Shown here: piece after piece, positions 1-7,729 of the stretch
Layout: each line of letters opens with the position of its first letter
Numbering within the stretch: position 1 is the stretch's first letter
Origin: an uncultured Clostridia bacterium
GTDB lineage: Bacteria > Bacillota > Clostridia > Christensenellales > UBA1242
Assembly (NCBI GenBank): GCA_947631875.1
Contig: CANRMV010000023.1
Span: 1-11,915, forward strand
Direction of reading: 5' to 3'
Length of the DNA: 11,915 nucleotides
The notes under the pieces: model-generated
Seen by the model: the letters and a program-made list of their open reading frames with translations, nothing else
What the model was told of the DNA's origin: nothing
Databases searched by the model: none
Made by a program: the position numbers and the translations under genes

Positions 1-3000
1 CTTCTGGAACATCTTGTGGATCTTCTGGGGAATCCTCTTCCGGCTCTGATTTCGTCACATTTGAATATGCCCAGAAGTATAATGTTTTTTCGCCAGAAAG
101 CGTTCCGCCAGCAAGTTGTTTCAACTGTGTTGCAAGCGTGGAAAGAGCATACACAAAGCCAGTGTTCACTTCGCTCGGATCAGTTGCAGGTTCAACTTTT
201 ACTTCTGCAACTTTTGCATTGTCTTTAAAAATTTCTTTGCTTTCAAGGCCTGCATAAAGAGTGTAATATTCTTCCCCACCCAAGAAAGTGAAGAACAAAT
301 CCTTTTTAGACTCGCTCAGTGTAATGTTTTTAATGCCACTTGTGAATATGAATGACTTGCTTTCAATCCCCAACGAAGCCAAAGCAAAAGCATTTCCATT
401 GTAAACTTTTCCTTGCTCATCTGTTGTGTCTTCACCCTCAACTGTTGCAACAACAACTGTGAATTTCACAACATTTTTGTCAATTTCTTCTGTGTCTAAT
501 TTTGTTTGTGTGAGTTTTCTCCATCCATAAGGTTCAACAAGTCCATCCAATTCTGCTTCTGGCTTGGTTACATATTTGAGCGTGTAAATCCGCTTGGCGT
601 CTAGATTTGTTTTAATGTTAACAACACCTTTGCCATCAACAAAAATGTCCTCTTCACCAACTTCTTGTGCAAGCACTTTCACTTTAAATTCATATTCAAG
701 CGAAATGTCTTGTTCTGCATCTGTTGGCACAGCCACAATGGTGACTATCATGTCAAAGCCGGCTTTAAGTTCGTCCTCTGTAACACTTCCAAAGTTCAAC
801 AATTTTTCATAGTTTTCACCAAACAGTTCTTTGGCTGTGATTTTTGTGCCAGCAATTTCCTCATATGAATAAACTACTTCACCGCGCGATCCACCTTCAT
901 CTTGTTTGTAGAAATTTAATTGATAACCTTTCGCTCCCGAAACTGCTTGCCAAGAGAAAGTGAACTCATGAAGTTCGCTTTTCATGTACACAGCCATAAC
1001 AGGCTCAATTCTCTTTAAGGTTAACACATAATTAAAGTCCACCGATGGCAAATAGCCTTCTTCTGTGGCATAAATTCTCAAATTTGGGCTTGTTTCTTTC
1101 CAACTGTCAGGAGCAACAAACGCATAGTTATTTGCACTTGTAAGTTCTTGACTGAACTCTTTTGAAGGGCCTTCTTTTTGTGTTTCCTCATATTTAACAA
1201 TGTATTTTGTTCTTTCAGAGTTTAATGCTGTGGCATTATTCAACCTAAATCCATTCACCGTCTTTTCAATGGCAGATGCATCTGGAACTGCTTTCAAAAC
1301 ATTAAATTCTGCTTTAAACGCTTCATTTGATGGCAAAATGTATCTTTCTGTTTCAAAATAATTGATAAACGCTGTGACTGTTAATGTGCCACCCTGCTTC
1401 ATGTATTTTTCAAAGAAGTCTGCATTATCATCAGCCTTCAAATCAATGTTTGTCCAATCATTCAAATTGGTGTCACCCTTTTGAAGTTTGTAAACCGTGC
1501 CGCTTTCTCCATTTGAATTGTATTCCAATTTCAAAACAACGCCACCATTTGCTCGGTTGTCAAACTCACCATCATCATTTGTTGTAACAGGAAGAGTGAT
1601 TTTTAATTTGTGAGTAAGTTCTCCGCTATCATCGGCAAAACTCAATCCAACAACTTTGCCCGCTCTCAAAATTGGTGTTTTCAAAGTTGCTGACGGAATT
1701 TTGTCCGCAGTGCTTGATGTTGCTTGAATTGTAAGTTCGCCAACATCATCGATAAGTTTTAAATAAGTTGTGTCAATCGTGAAGGTGTATTCATAAACTC
1801 CATCTTGCTCATTTGTTCCCAAAAGAGTTTCAACGCTTTTAATTTCGTTATCTTGAAGGAACACTTTAAATTGAGCACTTTCCCCATAGTTTCCTTTAAA
1901 GGTGATTTTCATTTTTGCGCTTTGTGCGTCACCAAAATTAGTTTTATCATCATGTTCAAACTCAACCTTGCTTATTTCTGGCATCTTCAATTTGATTATG
2001 TTTGTGTAATTTGAATCTTGTTGCTTATATATATAATAGTTATATTCCTCAATGTTTGTTATATCTTTGTTTAACAACTCTTGCTTGTCACTGTAATATA
2101 TTGTCGAGCCAAAAATATAGGATGTTTGAGACTTTATGTGTGCCACAAGTTGCATTTTCAAAGTGCCCTCATATCCAGCCAACATTTCAGCAAGTTCGGT
2201 GAAAACATTAACTCTGTTTGTGTTAGTCTTATACACAAAAAACTTGTTCGTCACACTATCATTTACGAAAATTAAATTGTATTCAAGTCCAGAGTTTTCA
2301 CTTAAAGAAAAGGCTTGCCAAGAAATGTATTCGTCAACAATTTCATTTATATTGGTGTTTGATGGTGCAACTGTGGACATATCTGCGACAGTCCAAGAAT
2401 TTGTTGTGCTGCCAAGATAATAAATGTCAATCTCATCTTGCACCAATTTGCCCTGCAAGCCAAATGTGTAGGTTCCCGCACCTGAAATTGTTGCAAGATA
2501 GGTTTCCCCTGCTCCGCCCGCAACTTGAAATTCAACAGTGTCCTTCTTCCCAACAATCTTTTCAAATTTATCATAGTCATCGTCAAACAAAATCAATTCT
2601 AATTGTGCTTTGTCGGTGAGTTTAACGCTTTCTATTCCGCGCAATAAATACACAAAAACCGAATCCGATTTATCAGAGTTCAAATAATTTGGATTTGTTG
2701 CTTCAACATAAATTTCTGTGAGTGTCTGCACCGTTAGTTCTGATTTTGGAATTGTGTAACTTGTTGATGAGTTTATTTGCACACTCTTTTCGCCATAAGT
2801 AAGCACAAAGGCCGTTTCATCATCTGGTTCAACACATTCCCAAGACAAAGCAAATGTGTTTACATCTGGCGAATATGCATTTGCACTTTCCAAATCCATT
2901 GAAAGCACAGGTTTTGGAACTTTTTTAACAACTAAGTTTGTTTTGGAAGCATCCGTTTTAAGTTTTGCATCGGGAGAACAAATTTTTATTGTGTCACTTC

Positions 3001-6000
3001 CAATATCCATGCAAATTCTTAAAAATACATTGAATGTAACCTCTTGGAATTGCAAATAGTTGGTGTCAAATTCGGTGTAAGTGCTCTGCAAGTCCTCAAT
3101 CAACCTTGTGTAATCTATTGTAGTCTCCGTTCCCTCAGTTGATAAATAATTGCTTGAAGGAAGGTTTCTTCCAATCTCGTCACCATCCAAATAAACTATT
3201 GTGGTGGATTTATCAAAACAAATGTCCGCTTCAACCGTTTGTCCCTCGTTTAAGGTTTTGCCAATAATTCTAAGCACAAAACTGCCATTTGCACTATCCC
3301 CGTTTGTTGTGTCAGTAAACTTAATTTTTCCATTGTAATATTCAAGGTCGCTTGGCGATTCTGCTCTTGAAAAGGTGAAGTTTGCCTCACTTTCAAGTTC
3401 AACATTTCCAGTTGCATCTTTTGTGTATAGTTTTGTCTCTTCATTCCAATATGAGCCAATATATTTCACCGTCACAGGAATGGTGCTGGATGTAGGCTTT
3501 CGTTCAAGCCCAACAGAAGCCCTTGAACCTGGATAATAATTCATTGTTTGAGAACTTGCGCCGGCTCTAACGAAAAAGCTTGTCATTCCGTCAACATTTC
3601 TTGGCTGAACAAACAAAGTTTCGCCCAAAGTGTCAAAAGACATATCGCTGTCGCTCAAAGCAGCAGCAAATTTTGCTTTTCTAATCTGCTTGATTGTGAG
3701 CGTTATTGTTTGCGAATCCTCATACAAAAGTTGGTTGTCGTCTGATGCAATCGCTTTAAGAGTGATTAAAGTTGGCTCTTCAACACTTACTGAAAAATCT
3801 TCGGCAAGATTAAACTTGTTGTTGTTTTCGTTCAAACTATTGTTGAATATTGGACTATCGGTGTCGCCAACGCTAAGGTCAAATTTATAAACATGTTCAA
3901 GTTTGGCAATTTGCAAAAAATATCTGCCATTGTCAACTCCAAATTCAACATCGTTTAAAGTCAGTTGCAACTGCGTTGCCACAGCAATTTTATCGTGCAA
4001 ACAATTTCCCGAAACAACATAAGTTTCGTTGTCCACAACTTGTGGATAAACTCTTATGTAATAATATCCAACATAATCATCACCCAAACTTGCAAAATCA
4101 AACTGAGTTTGCGACGTTTCCATGCTTTTAACAAGTTTAAATCTCTCTGGATTTTCGTCATCTGGAACAACAAAATTGGTTGTGGTTGCACTGTAATCCT
4201 CATAGCCAATTTTGTATATTTCAAGTTTATAATTGTCAGCGTTTTCAACTTCTTGCCAAGTGTATAATGTTTCCTTATTGTCAGAGCGTTCATTTTTTGC
4301 AACTTCGCCAAGAAGTGTTATGGTTTTGCTTGGAGAAGTTGTGTTTATTGCCTTTGTGTCATCATCTGTTTTAGCAACAACTTTCAGCACATATTTTTGC
4401 TCAACCGCATCAAGTTCTTCAAGGCGGCAATCAAGTTTTAAGTCAATCACACTGTTGCCGCTCATTGTGTAATTGGTTATGGCTTTGTCATTCAAATACA
4501 AATCATATTTCGTTGCGCCGCTTATTGCCTTAAACGAAATTATTGAATTTTGACTGCTTTCGTCATAACGGTGGCTGATGAACTGACCATCGTCAAACGC
4601 CTGAAAATCAGCAAGGTCAGTCACTGTCACAGAATTGGATTTGTCTGATTTAACAACAAACACCGTTTGCCCATTGGCAGTTGTCGCTGTTGATGTTGCA
4701 ACCGCCGAGAAGGTGTGAGTTGTGGTTTGTGTTGTTGAAACCAAAAGATTTAAAGAAACTATTGCCTCTATCAGCCCAGAACTCAACTCATAAGTTTGAG
4801 TGTCGCCACCCTGTTCCTCAAAAATTATGGTGGTGTCAACCAAGTTTTGGCTCATTCTTGCCCTAACATCCCATTTGGTTGTCCCAGAGGCGCCCACTTC
4901 TTCAAGAGACACCTTGCCAAGTTTGTAAATTTTTCCCAAATTATTGTTTGCATTGTTATAAAACAGCCCGGAATTTTTTGCCTCCAAACTTATGTCAAAA
5001 ATTCCACTCAACTCTTCGCCAACCTCTTCGGCGGACAAAGTTGTCACAATATCCTCTTTCGCAGTGTTTTCAAAAGTTATGTCTTTGCTTTTTGCCAGGC
5101 TTGAAAGTTTTAAAACATACTCTTCAACATTCTCTTTGGAAACAATCCTCAATTCACCATTCTCTTCAACAAGTTCTGGCACGTCAAGTTTTGTGATAAC
5201 AAGTTTTTCACTTTCGCGTTCATACTTGGCTGTGTCACCTTCCACTGTGTCATGAACTATAACGCTAACTTCATATTTGCCAGGCTCTGCCGCATCAAAA
5301 TATGACGTCAAATCTTTCGTTGTTTCCTCTTGCAAAGTGCCAAGTATTTCTTCAACCCCGTTCTCTGGCTTAATCTTAACTTGATATTTAGCACTGTCAA
5401 TCTCAGACCCGCTCCAAGTTAAAATTCCATTGTTCCAAACAAGGGCGTTGGCTTGTATATAAGGCATAAAATTCACATACACAGTTTGAGTTGCCTCTTT
5501 GCCATCATCAAAATAAAGTCCATCGCCAACTGCGGAAACCGTCACATCATAAATAAGCCCTTTGCCTGTTTCCGCTTCAAGCTCAATATTCTCATCCTCA
5601 ATTTGCTCATCAAAAATTGTTTCCTTGCCTTCTTGCCCAGCAACTGTTTTTTCCACTTTAACATTGTAATGAGTGGCAGAAACAATTTCACTTCCAAAAC
5701 TATCCGAAACTTTTGCCCACGACAGTGAAACCTTTCCTTCTGTTTCCTCAACTTCAAATCCAGTTGGCTCAACAAACTCTTTTCTGACAATCACTTCAAG
5801 GGATGCAATGTAATTTTTGTTATATGTAGCGTAAACTTTTGATGTGCCTGCTTTCTTTCCAACCACTCCACGCCCAACAATCTCAATTATGTCATCTTTG
5901 TCAGCGTGATAGGACACTTCATTCTTTCCAACATTTTGCACCGAAAGCAGATTGTCAAGCGACAAAGGTTCCTCGTCAGTTGTTGAAATTGAAACAACCG

Positions 6001-6103
6001 ATTGAGTAAACTTTGCCTCAACCTTTTTAAAATTACAGCCAACAAGAACACTTGTCAGCACAATGGTCAAAATTGACATCAGCACGAAATTCAACTTTTT
6101 CAT
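1..6103 (-). CDS. Giant Fn3/Big2-module surface lipoprotein (C-terminus off the window)
   Basis: An ATG at 6103-6101 opens a frame that I read without a stop to the window edge, giving 2034 complete residues with the C-terminus missing. Residues 1-23 form a lipoprotein signal: Lys-Lys start, hydrophobic core and lipobox L20-V-G-C23, so the mature protein should be anchored by lipidated Cys23 on the outer face of the membrane. Residues 36-106 resemble a Big2 (Ig-like) module, with the typical VVGKKAGTSKVYATY stretch. After that come many Fn3-like beta-sandwich units, each marked by a Trp strand such as VSLSWAKV (W129), ILTWSGSE (W230), LYTWQEVE (W616), LSWECVEP (W1088), YISWQAFS (W1262) and FSWQAVSGAKGYQL (W1718). 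No catalytic domain, sortase motif or transmembrane anchor is visible. The last residues form an acidic Pro/Glu linker. The start is fixed by a strong Shine-Dalgarno, AAGGAGAGG, six bases before the ATG. A role in adhesion or surface binding is inference; the specific function is unknown. Confidence 0.9.
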   Translation of the reverse strand, partial: MKKLNFVLMSILTIVLTSVLVGCNFKKVEAKFTQSVVSISTTDEEPLSLDNLLSVQNVGKNEVSYHADKDDIIEIVGRGVVGKKAGTSKVYATYNKNYIASLEVIVRKEFVEPTGFEVEETEGKVSLSWAKVSDSFGSEIVSATHYNVKVEKTVAGQEGKETIFDEQIEDENIELEAETGKGLIYDVTVSAVGDGLYFDDGKEATQTVYVNFMPYIQANALVWNNGILTWSGSEIDSAKYQVKIKPENGVEEILGTLQEETTKDLTSYFDAAEPGKYEVSVIVHDTVEGDTAKYERESEKLVITKLDVPELVEENGELRIVSKENVEEYVLKLSSLAKSKDITFENTAKEDIVTTLSAEEVGEELSGIFDISLEAKNSGLFYNNANNNLGKIYKLGKVSLEEVGASGTTKWDVRARMSQNLVDTTIIFEEQGGDTQTYELSSGLIEAIVSLNLLVSTTQTTTHTFSAVATSTATTANGQTVFVVKSDKSNSVTVTDLADFQAFDDGQFISHRYDESSQNSIISFKAISGATKYDLYLNDKAITNYTMSGNSVIDLKLDCRLEELDAVEQKYVLKVVAKTDDDTKAINTTSPSKTITLLGEVAKNERSDNKETLYTWQEVENADNYKLEIYKIGYEDYSATTTNFVVPDDENPERFKLVKSMETSQTQFDFASLGDDYVGYYYIRVYPQVVDNETYVVSGNCLHDKIAVATQLQLTLNDVEFGVDNGRYFLQIAKLEHVYKFDLSVGDTDSPIFNNSLNENNNKFNLAEDFSVSVEEPTLITLKAIASDDNQLLYEDSQTITLTIKQIRKAKFAAALSDSDMSFDTLGETLFVQPRNVDGMTSFFVRAGASSQTMNYYPGSRASVGLERKPTSSTIPVTVKYIGSYWNEETKLYTKDATGNVELESEANFTFSRAESPSDLEYYNGKIKFTDTTNGDSANGSFVLRIIGKTLNEGQTVEADICFDKSTTIVYLDGDEIGRNLPSSNYLSTEGTETTIDYTRLIEDLQSTYTEFDTNYLQFQEVTFNVFLRICMDIGSDTIKICSPDAKLKTDASKTNLVVKKVPKPVLSMDLESANAYSPDVNTFALSWECVEPDDETAFVLTYGEKSVQINSSTSYTIPKSELTVQTLTEIYVEATNPNYLNSDKSDSVFVYLLRGIESVKLTDKAQLELILFDDDYDKFEKIVGKKDTVEFQVAGGAGETYLATISGAGTYTFGLQGKLVQDEIDIYYLGSTTNSWTVADMSTVAPSNTNINEIVDEYISWQAFSLSENSGLEYNLIFVNDSVTNKFFVYKTNTNRVNVFTELAEMLAGYEGTLKMQLVAHIKSQTSYIFGSTIYYSDKQELLNKDITNIEEYNYYIYKQQDSNYTNIIKLKMPEISKVEFEHDDKTNFGDAQSAKMKITFKGNYGESAQFKVFLQDNEIKSVETLLGTNEQDGVYEYTFTIDTTYLKLIDDVGELTIQATSSTADKIPSATLKTPILRAGKVVGLSFADDSGELTHKLKITLPVTTNDDGEFDNRANGGVVLKLEYNSNGESGTVYKLQKGDTNLNDWTNIDLKADDNADFFEKYMKQGGTLTVTAFINYFETERYILPSNEAFKAEFNVLKAVPDASAIEKTVNGFRLNNATALNSERTKYIVKYEETQKEGPSKEFSQELTSANNYAFVAPDSWKETSPNLRIYATEEGYLPSVDFNYVLTLKRIEPVMAVYMKSELHEFTFSWQAVSGAKGYQLNFYKQDEGGSRGEVVYSYEEIAGTKITAKELFGENYEKLLNFGSVTEDELKAGFDMIVTIVAVPTDAEQDISLEYEFKVKVLAQEVGEEDIFVDGKGVVNIKTNLDAKRIYTLKYVTKPEAELDGLVEPYGWRKLTQTKLDTEEIDKNVVKFTVVVATVEGEDTTDEQGKVYNGNAFALASLGIESKSFIFTSGIKNITLSESKKDLFFTFLGGEEYYTLYAGLESKEIFKDNAKVAEVKVEPATDPSEVNTGFVYALSTLATQLKQLAGGTLSGEKTLYFWAYSNVTKSEPEEDSPEDPQDVPE

Positions 6104-6109
6104 GTTAAA

Positions 6110-6118
6110 CCTCTCCTT
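6110..6118 (-). promoter_or_regulatory. Strong Shine-Dalgarno of the giant lipoprotein gene
   Basis: AAGGAGAGG on the minus strand lies six bases (TTTAAC) before the ATG at 6103. It is the strongest ribosome binding site on the minus strand here. It contrasts with the rluA-family, ferritin-like and cvpA genes, which have none. Its first bases belong to one arm of the inverted repeat. Confidence 0.8.
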
Positions 6119-6170
6119 AAAGTGGAATAAAGCACGCCAGCAATTTACAATTTTATTTTACCACTTTAAG
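6116..6170. repeat. Perfect 10-bp inverted repeat between promoter and ribosome binding site of the lipoprotein gene
   Basis: CTTAAAGTGG at 6116-6125 and its exact reverse complement CCACTTTAAG at 6161-6170 are separated by 35 bases. The arm at 6161-6170 fills the part of the promoter spacer next to the candidate -10 box. The arm at 6116-6125 runs into the Shine-Dalgarno (minus strand CCACTTTAAGGAGAGG, 6125-6110). If transcription starts near 6148, only one arm is in the RNA and the repeat would be a paired protein-binding site. If it starts further upstream, the RNA could fold and partly mask the ribosome binding site. Confidence 0.6.
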
Positions 6171-6184
6171 AGCCAGTTTATCAA
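6155..6184 (-). promoter_or_regulatory. Candidate sigma-A promoter of the giant lipoprotein gene
   Basis: Reading the minus strand, TTGATA (6184-6179, five of six to the -35 consensus) is followed after 18 bases by TAAAAT (6160-6155, five of six to -10). A TGG just upstream gives an extended -10 (TGgTAAAAT). Transcription would start near 6148, leaving a leader of about 45 bases before the ATG at 6103. The extended -10 makes up for the slightly long spacer. The surrounding DNA is very AT-rich, so chance matches are likely and confidence is moderate. Confidence 0.5.
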
Positions 6185-6290
6185 ATAAAAATCAAAAAAA
6201 ACATTTATTTTATTTAATAATATTAAGAAAATAAAAAAATATCGCGGAAAATGTTTCTTTGCCTTTTGCTATGGAATTTTCACGATTTTC

Positions 6291-6339
6291 AAAAAAATCA
6301 AAAAAGCAACCTTTTTTATTAAAAAAAATTGATTTTTTT
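6291..6339 (-). terminator. Weak AT-rich nested hairpin, possible terminator of the ferritin-like gene
   Basis: An outer 11-bp inverted repeat (AAAAAAATCAA at 6291-6301, TTGATTTTTTT at 6329-6339) encloses a 7-bp hairpin (AAAAAAG 6300-6306, CTTTTTT 6311-6317, loop CAAC). On the minus strand the inner stem ends in CTTTTTTGATTTTTTT, like an intrinsic terminator, about 50 bases after the ferritin-like stop codon. The stem has a single G-C pair, so it would be weak, and A/T runs make such repeats likely by chance. The rest of 6171-6369 is nearly pure A/T and holds nothing else I can support. Confidence 0.35.
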
Positions 6340-6369
6340 GCTATTTTTTTAATATTTTTTATTTTTTTA

Positions 6370-6831
6370 TTAATTTTTCTCGATTTTGAAGAAATCTTCC
6401 TTCAACTTTCTTAACTCCAACTTTTTGTTATCCAAAACGTCTTGCAAGAGTTGTTTTATCCTAAAAACTTCAATTTTGGAAATTCCACTTTTAACTTCAA
6501 GAATAGAATATTCCAAAAGTTCAATATCTTCCAAAAATGCGTCTTCAAACTTTTTTATATATTGCACATTGCTGCCAGACAAAAATTTTCGCCCGGCGGA
6601 AAAATATTTGTTGTCGCCACCAATTTTAATGATTATCTCGCTTAAAATCTTGCAGTTTTCAAGTTCCAAAAGATACAATTCCTCAAAACATCCTGCCAAA
6701 TTTTCATTAAAGAGTTTTGCACGATTGTATTGATAAAAAAATTGCATGAAGCAGCAAAAGCACCCTCTTGACCCTCCATACAAATTTTGAATTAACCCTT
6801 CGTAATAAGAATTAACTTTAAAGTTTTCCAT
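6370..6831 (-). CDS. Ferritin-like domain protein with degenerate metal-binding residues
   Basis: From the ATG at 6831 the product has 153 residues and looks all-helical. The pattern matches the bacterioferritin/rubrerythrin-like proteins of Clostridia: a tyrosine-rich first helix (QFFYQYN, 30-36), a second helix running into the hallmark SEIIIKIGGDNKYF (64-77), then FLSGSNVQYIKK (83-94) and two long acidic/basic helices. In active members, helix one carries a Glu, helix two an ExxH and the last helix a DExxH. Here these places read GCFCCF (23-28), E56-L-E-N59 and D134-N-K-K137, so most di-iron ligands appear lost and three cysteines stand in the first helix. It is probably not a working ferroxidase. 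No Shine-Dalgarno precedes the ATG; a promoter right upstream suggests a leaderless message. A longer form from TTG at 6894, inside the preceding gene, is less likely because its extra 21 residues match nothing familiar. Function unknown. Confidence 0.75.
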   Translation of the reverse strand: MENFKVNSYYEGLIQNLYGGSRGCFCCFMQFFYQYNRAKLFNENLAGCFEELYLLELENCKILSEIIIKIGGDNKYFSAGRKFLSGSNVQYIKKFEDAFLEDIELLEYSILEVKSGISKIEVFRIKQLLQDVLDNKKLELRKLKEDFFKIEKN

Positions 6832-6838
6832 GTTTTTT

Positions 6839-6866
6839 ATTATGTTGTAAAAACAAAACTTGTCAA
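6839..6866 (-). promoter_or_regulatory. Promoter for a leaderless ferritin-like mRNA
   Basis: On the minus strand a perfect -35 TTGACA (6866-6861) is followed after 16 bases by CATAAT (6844-6839, five of six to TATAAT). Only seven bases separate the -10 from the ATG at 6831, so transcription should start at 6832 or 6831, on the start codon. The -35 box contains the TGA stop of the upstream RluA-family gene (6865-6863). Confidence 0.6.
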
Positions 6867-7678
6867 CACACAAACCACTTTGGTTTTTTCTCAAATTCTC
6901 TAAAATTTAACTTTTCAACGCCCAAATAATCAAATTTTAACAAAAAACATGCCAATTTTTGCTTATTTTCATGAAATTTTTTGTTATTTTCATTTTTTCC
7001 ATATTTTCCATCACCAATTATTGGGTGCCCAAGATGCGCAAGATGCGCCCTGATTTGATGCGTTTTTCCACTTATAAGTTCCACCTGCAAAAGAGAAGTT
7101 TCCTCCCCCACTTTAAGTGTTTCAATTTTTGTTTCAATCTCAACTGAGTTTTTGGCTTCCTTATCAAAAATTTTCACACTTGAATTTTCACTGTCTTTTG
7201 TCAAGTATGCCTTAAAAATTTTGTTGACCTCAAATTTTCCAATCACCTCTGCCACATAAATTTTGTGAATTTTGTGTTGTTTGAATGCTTTTTTAATAAG
7301 GTTGGCTGTTTTTTCATTTTTTGCAAACACCATAAGCCCTTCTGTGTTTCTGTCAAGCCTATGCACAGCAATGGCGCCTTTCAAAACGCTTTCAACCCCT
7401 TTTTCTCCCGCCGACTCGATGCCAGCATACTTATAAATAATATAATAGTCCTCGCCCTCTTCCACAATTTCAAACTTCTTTTCCAACATATCCTGCGTAT
7501 AAAAAAATGTGACTTTCTGCCCAGCCACAACAGTTTCATTCGTTTTTATCGGCTTTCCGTTGATTTTCACATCTTTACCTCTAAGCATTTTGTTGACATC
7601 GGCAAAAGAAAATCCAAAATCTTGGAGAATTGAAACTATTTTTTTGTCTTTTTCTACTATTATCTCTTTCTTAATCAT
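6863..7678 (-). CDS. RluA-family 23S rRNA/RNA pseudouridine synthase with N-terminal S4 domain
   Basis: This 271-residue protein converts specific uridines in RNA, most likely 23S rRNA, to pseudouridine. Residues about 10-60 form an S4 RNA-binding domain (NKMLRGKDVKINGKPI). The catalytic domain follows, with the RluA motif HRLDRNTEGL, whose Asp109 is the expected nucleophile. The C-terminal family motif GKTHQIRAHLAHLGHPIIGD lies at about residues 204-223, followed by GKYG. Length and domain order fit the RluC/RluD/YlyB-type group, but the exact target uridine cannot be told from sequence alone. The ATG at 7678 has no Shine-Dalgarno; instead a near-consensus promoter ends six bases before it, so it is probably translated from a leaderless message. 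It is divergent from yabP, 51 bases away, and is followed 31 bases later by the ferritin-like gene, which has its own promoter. Confidence 0.93.
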   Translation of the reverse strand: MIKKEIIVEKDKKIVSILQDFGFSFADVNKMLRGKDVKINGKPIKTNETVVAGQKVTFFYTQDMLEKKFEIVEEGEDYYIIYKYAGIESAGEKGVESVLKGAIAVHRLDRNTEGLMVFAKNEKTANLIKKAFKQHKIHKIYVAEVIGKFEVNKIFKAYLTKDSENSSVKIFDKEAKNSVEIETKIETLKVGEETSLLQVELISGKTHQIRAHLAHLGHPIIGDGKYGKNENNKKFHENKQKLACFLLKFDYLGVEKLNFREFEKKPKWFVC

Positions 7679-7705
7679 ATTTTAATTATATAAAAACAAT
7701 AAAAC
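7675..7705 (+). promoter_or_regulatory. Tentative sigma-E-type promoter of yabP-yabQ
   Basis: TCATATT (7675-7681) fits the sporulation sigma-E -35 consensus (KMATATT). Sixteen bases later AATAAAAC (7698-7705) is a poor match to the -10 consensus CATACAHT. yabP and yabQ are sigma-E genes in Bacillus subtilis, which makes such a site expected, but the weak -10 keeps this tentative. The -35 would cover the start codon of the divergent RluA-family gene (complement CAT at 7676-7678). Confidence 0.25.
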
Positions 7706-7713
7706 TTTTTCAA
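7685..7713 (-). promoter_or_regulatory. Near-consensus promoter for a leaderless RluA-family mRNA
   Basis: On the minus strand TTGAAA (7713-7708) is followed by exactly 17 bases and then a perfect TATAAT (7690-7685). The six bases TAAAAT separate the -10 from the ATG, which places the predicted transcription start on the A of the start codon (7678). This is the best promoter in the window and accounts for the missing Shine-Dalgarno. Confidence 0.75.
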
Positions 7714-7729
7714 GCAAAACGAGGTGAAT

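Noticed and set aside
16..5728. Many plus-strand open frames of 60-105 codons, for example 3965-4267, 4796-5104 and 4879-5196
   Set aside because: They lie antisense to the giant lipoprotein frame, lack ribosome binding sites and show no domain pattern; they are shadows of its codon use.
1..6103. Nucleotide-level tandem repeats or a CRISPR-like array inside the long gene
   Set aside because: The similarity among units is at the protein-motif level only; I saw no regularly spaced identical DNA repeats.
6171..6369. Origin-like or attachment-site content in the A/T-run region
   Set aside because: No DnaA-box cluster, direct repeats or tRNA-end sequence; only homopolymer A/T runs, which are ordinary in intergenic DNA of this base composition.
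6386..6733. A 115-codon plus-strand frame
   Set aside because: Antisense to the ferritin-like gene, low complexity (Ser/Phe/Leu) and without a convincing start signal.
6832..6894. A longer ferritin-like protein starting at TTG 6894
   Set aside because: The extra 21 residues overlap the RluA-family gene and resemble nothing in the family, and no Shine-Dalgarno precedes the TTG; the ATG at 6831 sits just after a promoter.
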